Shown here piece by piece: positions 50,501 to 59,500 of a DNA stretch of 64,000 nucleotides (position 1 is its first letter; every line of letters starts with the position of its first letter). Both the position numbers and the translations under genes were made by a program. Source of the DNA: Beroe forskalii (Eukaryota > Ctenophora > Nuda > Beroida > Beroidae); assembly GCA_011033025.1 (NCBI GenBank), contig WFMF01000252.1:1-64000 (forward strand). The letters are read 5' to 3'. The notes below the pieces were generated by a model. It worked only from the letters and a program-made list of their open reading frames with translations. It was not told the DNA's origin and searched no databases.

Positions 50501-53500
50501 AACAAGCGGAACGACCCGAAACCACCCCGAACCAACCCAAAACCTTCCGAAACAAGCAAACAAGGCGAACGAGCCGAAACAACCCAAAACAAGCGAAACA
50601 GCGGAACAACCGAAACAAGCGATCAACCCGAAACAACCCGAAACAAGCAGTTTTGTATTTTTCACTTGTTTCGGCTTGTTTCGGCTTGTTTCAGCTTGTT
50701 TCGGGTTGATTCGCTTGTTTCGGGTTGTTTCGGGTTGTTTCGCTTGATACGGCAGAAAAAACACGAAACAGCCCGAATCAAGCCCGAATCAAGCCAATTT
50801 TTTACTAAAACCTGGAACAACCCGAAACAAGCCGAATCACCCCGAAACAAGCCGAATCACCCCGAAACAACCCGAATCAACCCAAAACAAGCGACTCAAC
50901 CCGAAAAAAGCGAAACAAGCGAATCAACTCGAAACAAGCAGTTTTGCATTTTCCACTTGTTTCGGCTTGTTTCGGCTTGTTTCGGGTTGATTCACTTGTT
51001 TCGGCTTGTTTCGGCTTGTTTCGGGTTGATTCGCTTGTTTCGGGTTGATTCGCTTGTTTCGGGTTGATTCGCTTGTTTCAGCTTGTTTCGGGTTGATTCG
51101 CTTGTTTCGGCTTGTTTCGCATGTTTCGAGTAAATCAAACGATTCAACCCGAATCAATATCGAAACGAGCCGAATCAATCTGAAGCAGGCCATGATCAAT
51201 CCGGAATAAGTGTCAAGGTGAATCAACCCGTATAATAATGGGACATTAATAGGATATTCATAGATATTCAGTTTGTCAAGAAATATGTTCTTCTAGTCAT
51301 CTAGCTATCTAGGCACCCTTGGAGATGTGTAGACACAAATCTTATGAACTTATAATTGTATCTCCTTTTCATGATAGGCGACTTTATTAATCAAATCCCA
51401 ACTCATTCGGCTCATTTTTACCTGTCAATCAGAAAACACTGCGTACACTGCACATATTTGTATATTATGCATATCCTGATCCCGGCCAGATCTTCTATTT
51501 TTCCCTTCCAACTAACTATTTAGAGTTGACTGCTCATCCTGCTATTAGCACTTCCGTACTGTAGTATGTAGATAAAATACTCACATGTTGTCTTTTTCAC
51601 CATTCATCACCACCCTATTCTTGATAACTGATCAACTGTGTCTGACTGATAATTACATAATAAGGTAATCACTCGAGAGGCGAATGTTTTCAGGCTCCTA
51701 TCACGGTACTTAACAGTCGTGTTTTGCGAACAGTCATCAAATTATGACAATTATCATCTTTCTCAAGCTGACAACAAAATGATACTGTGATCTCCTTATT
51801 CGTGGTAAAATGATCATCTTAAATGCAACGTCATTAATCATTATAGTTATCATGTGCCCTTAATTTGCAACAAAATGAAATGCAACTCACAATTCGTGTA
51901 CGGAGAAAATTATTTGCAGCGCAAAAGCCAACAGGTCAGTTATCATTTATGTTTGACTATATAACTCATGGTGGTGTTTGAAGTTATGACATTTACTAAA
52001 ACTTATGTTCGTATTATCAGTATCATCGTCATCCGTGTTCTTCAGTCTCAAAATGACATGACTCCAATTCAGATAACACTCGAATAGATTCGTATTCACT
52101 CGATATCGAATTCTATCAAGTTTGCCAGGCAGATTTACTGGGCTGCACATGACATGGGATGCCCAGACTAAGCAGAGGTGTTCTTTTCTGAGTTCTTGCA
52201 TTTTCATAAGACATGATGGATGGACATGCAGTCAGAATTACATGGAATCAATTAACATGACGACCAGACTAAACTGTTGCTGCAACAATAGAGGATTCTT
52301 GCAACCAATGACTGTTGTAATTTCTTACACTAGACTTACTTTGGGCATGTTATGCTGTCTTGAACAATGGGCATGATGCACAATACTATAGTGTGGGGCA
52401 TGACAACTTTTTATGTGACTTATTGTTTGTGTTAGATGCCTCGGCAAAACTCTTTATCATTTCAAACAAATGTTTCGTTGTTTATTAGTTTAATGAATCA
52501 GAATTTGTTCTGGGCCCAAATAAATATGCAATCTGCTGTGTTTTAAGACATTATAGATTAAGATATGATATGGCAGTTTCAAACTTGTTCGCTAATCTTT
52601 AACTCTTTGCTCTCTTATAGAAATGTGACTGCCTTAACTCTAACGTTTATGGGGGTTCGTTGGTCGAAACAGTTTAAGTAGTTTGCCGTAGGCTGTAGAC
52701 CCAGTTTTGAGGATTTTCTCTACAGATAAACAAGCCATATGTTTTTCTACCTATTTCCCTATTTCTCTTGTAGATTAAAACCACCATATATGCAATTACC
52801 CGGCTTTTGGCCTTTTCATTCCTTATTAGGGCATTTTTAATAAGACAGGGATTTTTTTGTTGTTGGTTAATTTGTAATGATCAGGACTTATAATATATTT
52901 TTATTTTACTTTTTAAGCTTAAATTATATTGATGATGCTTTGTGAAATTGTGATACACTATTGGTGATGCACCTCTAGTGCTTTCTCAGAATATATTTAT
53001 ATTATTTCATTCTCTTCGGAGATTTTATCAAAAAAAATTACCCGGCCATTGAGGATCTTTCTTGAGCCATTTTTGCACTTTCAACTTATTTTACAATCTG
53101 ATGCCTCTGACCTATGATTTATGAAGATGTTACATCAGTAACGAGCTTCAACTGGCTGTCGGGCTTAAACTGTACTTCGTAGCTCACATACAAGTCATCA
53201 TGGCATGTCATGTTCCTGATTTACGATTTAAAGTCGAACTCAGCGTTCAATCCATGTTAATAGTGATATAATAGCTTAATAGTGCTGTTATTTCTCCGAA
53301 CCCCGCTCTTGCATTGGATAGTCATTTTTTTGCCACAAGAAATTACTGTTCGTTTTAAAATTCTTTGAAGATTTATACTCAAACTTTCATCATTTCCTTT
53401 CTAGAAGAGCAAATATCTCAAAAAATGAGATATGAATAGGTATTGGATAATGGATATATCGCAGTCAAGTAATTGCCCAGACTATTCAAGTATTCAGTGT

Positions 53501-56500
53501 CACATTAATAGAAAATCTGCCCCAAAATTCGCTCTCTAGGTATTATAAATTAGTAAATTGATACATGTATGGATTGGACACTCCATGAGGATCAGGAATC
53601 TAAATTCTTACTTGCACACAAGAAGTGAAATAGCCCATGTCAACTCTGCATCATGCTGGAGGATGGAAGTCAAGCTACTAATACAGTACTACAGTTATAC
53701 GAACTTTTACCATGGGCTTTCCTTGAATTCACAGTGTATCGTGTTGATTCGGCTTGTTTGGGGTTGATTCGCTTTTTTCTGTGTTGATTCCGCTTGTTTC
53801 GGGTTGATTCGCCTTGTTTCGGGTTGTTGTGGGTTGATTCAACTTGTTTCGTTGAAACAAGCCCGAACAAGGCGAAACAAGCGAACAAGCAAGCAAACAA
53901 GCGAATCAACCTGAAACAAGCGAATGTCTAAACAAACCAGCCCCTGAAACAACTGAATCAAGCCGAATCGGACCTGAACTACGAGCAGTTTTGCATTTTC
54001 CGTTTGTTTCGGGTTGATTCGCCTTGTTTCGGGTTGGTTCGCTTGTTTCGGCTTGATTCGCCTTGTTTCGCTTGATATGGCAGCAAAAAACAAACAACCT
54101 GAAACAACCCCGAATCAAGCCAAATTTTACTAGACTTGGAACAGTGAATCAACCTGAATGTTGAAACAAGCCGAAAACAAGTGGAAAATGCAAAACTGCT
54201 TGTTTCGGGTTGTTTCGGGTTGTTTCTGGCTGATTCGCTTGTTTCGGGTTGTTTCTTTGTTTCGCTTGTTTCAGGTTGTTTCGGCTTGTTTCGGGCTCGT
54301 TTCGCCTTGTTTCGGGCTTGTTTCGGAAGGTTTTTGGGTTGGTTCGGGGTGGTTTCGGGTCGTTCCGCTTGTTTCGGCTTGTTTCGGGGTGGTTTCGCTA
54401 GTTCCTGCTTTTAGTATCTACGCCTACTCACATTATACATACATCCTATACATGACTCACCATTTAAAGCCTTAAACGTCTCGATTAAACGCAAGGTTCA
54501 GTGCTCGGGCCGTTACTCTTTATTATCTTTATCAATGACTTACCAGATAATATCAAGAGTTCCATTAAAATTTTTGCTGACGATTTAAAGTTAATAGGAA
54601 AGGCATGAATATGATTCAATCCTGGATGATATCAAGCAAAGAAAAATGGGAAAATTTATGGTTGTTGAAGTTTAATCCCAAAATGTAAAGTATTACATTA
54701 ACGTTAATGATAACCCTAAACTTAGCTACACTATGTCGATGGTGTTAATTTGAGCACATGTGATAATGATCAAGAAAAGATTTGGGTGTTATGATGTCTT
54801 CATCCATGTTATGGTCGGACCAAATTAATTCATCGATCAGTAAAGCTAATAAAATGATTTGTTGGATATCTAGAAATGTAATATTACGCGATAGAAAAAC
54901 AATGATAGCTATCTATAAATCAATAGATCAGGCCGTATATTGAATATTGTGTTCAGTTGTAGAGTCCGGTTGCTGAGCATGGGAACTGGAATTTAATATT
55001 AGCACTAGAAGAAGGAGTGCAAAGAAGATTTACTAGGTTAATAGACGAGATAGGCACCTCCCTTACTCTCAGCGTCTGGACATACTCCAACTTAACTACT
55101 TTAGCTGAACGTAGAAATAGAGTGATTTAATTGAAACTTTTAAGGGCTATGAGTGGGGAATCGTGTATAAGTAATATGTATAATGTTAGTAGACTGTGAT
55201 TGAAATTAGTAACTGATATGAGAATTAGTAAAGGTAGTGGTAAAGAAAAAATTATCTAAGAACTTTTTGACCAATAGAGTAGTTAACTTTTGGAACAAGC
55301 TTCCTAATGAAGTTAAATTATCGAAATCCGTTAATGATTTTAAGATTAATTTGGAAGAAATTAAACAAAAAGAATAAACATGGCATAGGAAGGGAAACTT
55401 TTGGGAAGTGTCAGATGAAGTTTTGTCAAAAAATAGAAGGACCAAGTATACTTTAGAAGATAAAGCCCTGCATAATAAGTTCTTAATGGATAATCCGCTT
55501 AGCGGCTAAGAAGAAATTTATAAATTTTGTATTCAACAGGGCTTTGGCACTTAATAGCTGAATAATATTAATTTAGACCCTCTGAATTGTAAATAGTTGA
55601 CTTTTCGCATGATAACAAGGAAAGGATAATTTAGATGATTATTGTCATTATATATTTGATTTGATTTGATTAAATCTCCACGATTTCTACGTTCCGCTAA
55701 TGTAGTTAAGTTGAGTATATCCAGTCGCTGAGAATAAGGGAGGGTTCCTATCTCATCAATTAACCTGGTAAATCTTCTTTGTACACTTTCCAGCGCTAAA
55801 AATCAAATTCCAACTCCCATGCTCAGCAACCGGACTCACAACTGAACACAATATTCAATATGGCCTTATCAATGATTTATAAATAGCAATCATTGTTTTT
55901 TTTCCTATCACGTAAATAACATTTCTAGTTATCCAACAAATCATTTTATTAGCTTTACTGATCGATGAGTTTATCTGATCCGGTCCATAACATAGACGAT
56001 GACATTATTACGCCCAAATCCTTTTCTTGATCGTTATCACACATACTCAATTCAACTCCATCGACAGTATAGCTACGTTTAGGGATTATCATTTATATTA
56101 ACGTAATACTTTACATTTTTTAGGATTAAACTTAAGTAACCATAAATTCTCCCATTTTTCTAATCGCTCGATGTCCTCTTGAATTGTCGTAATCGGCTAA
56201 CATTTCCTATAAGCTTTAAATCATCAGCAAAAATTTTTGGAGCTCTCATATTATCCGTAAGTCATTGATAAAAAGGATGAACAATAACGGACCAAGAACT
56301 GAACCTTTGCGGCACTCCTGACAAAAACTGCCTTTATTTCAGATTGCTCACCTCAACATTTACACATTGTCCTCTCAGATAAAAAGTCCCTTATTATGTT
56401 CAATGTTTTACTGTTGATACCAAGAGCCTCCATCTTACTAAGTAGTCTAAAATGGGCACCGTATCAAATGCCTTACTAAAAGTCAAAATATAGAACATCT

Positions 56501-59500
56501 ACTGGATCACCCCTTGCAAAATATTCCAAAATATTATCAAATGATTCTAATAAGTTGGATAAACATGATTTACTTTTTACGAAACCGTGTTGATGAACTG
56601 AAATTTTACTCAATAAATTCTACTATGTGTTGCCTCACAAGTTGCTCGTAAACTTTGCAAATAATACAAGTTAATGAAAACGGGTCGATAGTTCAAAGGG
56701 TCAGATTTTACTGCCCTTTTAAATAACGCCGTTACACTGGCAGTTTTCCAGATTTTGGGCAACGTGCCCGAATCTGTGCATTTTACGAACAACTTAGTGA
56801 CGGCATTTACAAAACTATCATCATCTGATAACGACTTTAACAATTTAGGATGAATTCTATCCGGACCATAACTTTTGAAAATATTCAATTTAGCTAGTTC
56901 ATTCTTAACAGCAACAGATGTTATAACTAAATCATTTATAGATTTAAACAGAATGATAATGCAAAAGTTTTTGGTGGATGAAACTTCTACGAGTTATTTT
57001 GATTATTAATCCCAAATAACTCCAGGAATTGTCTGAAGTGCAAAAAAGATTAAAGGAAACACAGTTGGAGATGAAGATATTCCAGAACCAAAATGCACAG
57101 CTCACCAAAGAATCACAAAAAGCGGTTGCACGGAAGCCCTTAGTGATGAGCAATAGAACTCTTCGGGATGAGCTGGATCTAGCAAGGAAGAAGATCAAAA
57201 CCTTAGAGGTATTTAAAATTTCGGCACAAATTGCACACAATTCAATGTCTTATTTAATAATTCATGTTCCCAAAAGAATTTTGATCGAACATGAGCATAA
57301 ACAAAACCCGCCCTGCACCCTGGAGAGTAGAAGAAGTTGTCGAGGACAACGTAAAGTTGGTCCAGGCGATAGATGCCATGTCAGAGGTAGACATCCCAAA
57401 TGATGCTGAATGGCTGAAGTGCAACAAAGACTAAGTCATGCCGAAATAAAAATGGAATCCCTCCACTCCTCCGGAACCAGAGTTTAAGTGTAACGAAACG
57501 ACCCCGATTCGAAGTTAATCTTAGTGATCAGCTGCAGACAGATTGTGAATATAGGAAAGTTAACCAGGCAGAATTGAGAAGCTGTCAATCAATATATTTC
57601 TCAGTGTATTTACTTTTTTGATTCATATTTATTTGACTGTGGAATCCTTGCTTTCTTTGTATAAAATTTTTTTTGAAAACGAAAATAATATATATCATTA
57701 TAATATTTACAATAGCACATCTGTAATATCAAAAAAATACTTGAAAAACGAGCTCACAGAGCTCATGAAATAATCAAAGTTTCGATACTGAAACAGGCAA
57801 ATTCAAAATCACTTTCGTAATTTTCATTGTCTTTACAATTGTATTTGGAATTGACGTGATCCANNNNNNNNNNNNNNNNNNNNNNNNNNNNNNNNNNNNN
57901 NNNNNNNNNNNNNNNNNNNNNNNNNNNNNNNNNNNNNNNNNNNNNNNNNNNNNNNNNNNNNNNCATGTAGTGTCCTAAGGGGGAGGAGATGTGTCAGAGG
58001 GGAGGAGGGGAATGGGGATTAGAGGGGAGGAAGGTAGGGGGTAGGAGAGAGGTAACAGAATACAGTTGGGGCGATAAAAACATGTCAAGTTCTTATATTG
58101 AGAGGAAAATGTAGAAGGGAAAGGTAGTGGAAGAGACAGAATCAAGGTGAGTGGGCGGTGTATGGGAAGTAGAATTCAGATTAGAAAGAATATCCAACAA
58201 ATTATCTTTGATTCAACTTTAAGGTTTGTCAAGACACATTGTGATTGTCCTATTTTTCGCCTACCGTCAGCTGATCCGGTGGTGGCATCGGACCCGGGTC
58301 CCGTTCCGTAGGAGGCCGTGTCGCCCCGCTGTCTCGTCCAGTCGAAGACGTCGTCGTCAGCCTGGCCCCACCCACAGGTCACCCACCTCTCAAAGTCACA
58401 TGTTCCTGGGGGAGAAATCAAGTAGTGAGATATTGTTCACATTCTGCCAACTCTAATGTCATGTGATGAGGACAGAGAAACGTTTTAATCGAATTGAATC
58501 GTCTCAAATCGAGGATGACTTGACTTAAATCCCTGATTTAGTTTCCTCAAGTCTTGATGACATTCCATATTTATCACGGATTTTTTTTTCAAATATTGAA
58601 TTTTCAGTACTCACCACACTTGACTTCATCTGACATCTTGGGGCAGTCGTTGGTGAAATCACACACTTGTGTCGGCTGGATGCAGCTTCCGCTGCTCTCA
58701 CAGGTGAACTGGCTGTACCGACAGGACGGCATGACTTTGGGGAGGAAGGAGAAGTCGTCCAGGGCCATGTCGCCCAGGCGCCCGTTCCCTGCCGTTCCCA
58801 CGAACTGAAGTTTGAAAGCGGAGGCGGTGATGGTAGCGCTTCCTTGGATCCACTGGTCTCCTTGGTTACCAGTCACTGTTAGTAAGCTAGTCTCCTTCGT
58901 GTCTTGATCTACCATTTTCAACTGGGGGAAGGAAGAACGTTAGAAAAGAGGAAACATATATCTCTAAAGCTCAAATACGGAATTTACAGGGTTTCAATGT
59001 TCAAATGTTCGAGTGCTATGCGCTAAAGATGGGTTACATGATACAACCATCCATCTATATACTCGATTAGATTTCCGAATGAAATTATTCCTAATCAATA
59101 AGAAAACACATGCAGTCATGATCCCCATAACGATGGAAGCCATGTCTCACCTCTAGAGACACAACCACCAATCATCTCACCTCTAGAGACACAACAACCA
59201 ATCATATCACCTCTAGAGACACAACAACCAATCATCTCACCTCTAGAGACACAACAACCAATCATCTCACCTCTAGAGACACAACAACCAATCATCTCAC
59301 CTCTAGAGACAAAACAACCAATCATCTCACCTCTAGAACACAACAACCAATCATCTCACCTCTAGAGACACAACAACCAATCATCTCACCTCTAGAGACA
59401 CAACAACCAATCATCTCACCTCTAGAGACACAACAACCAATCATATCACCTCTAGAGACACAACAACCAATCATCTCACCTCTAGAACACAACAACCAAT

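Noticed and set aside
50420..51226. Frames such as [14 protein letters not shown].. and [11 protein letters not shown]..
   Set aside because: Translations of the 10-bp GAAACAAGCC arrays of the foldback element, not proteins.
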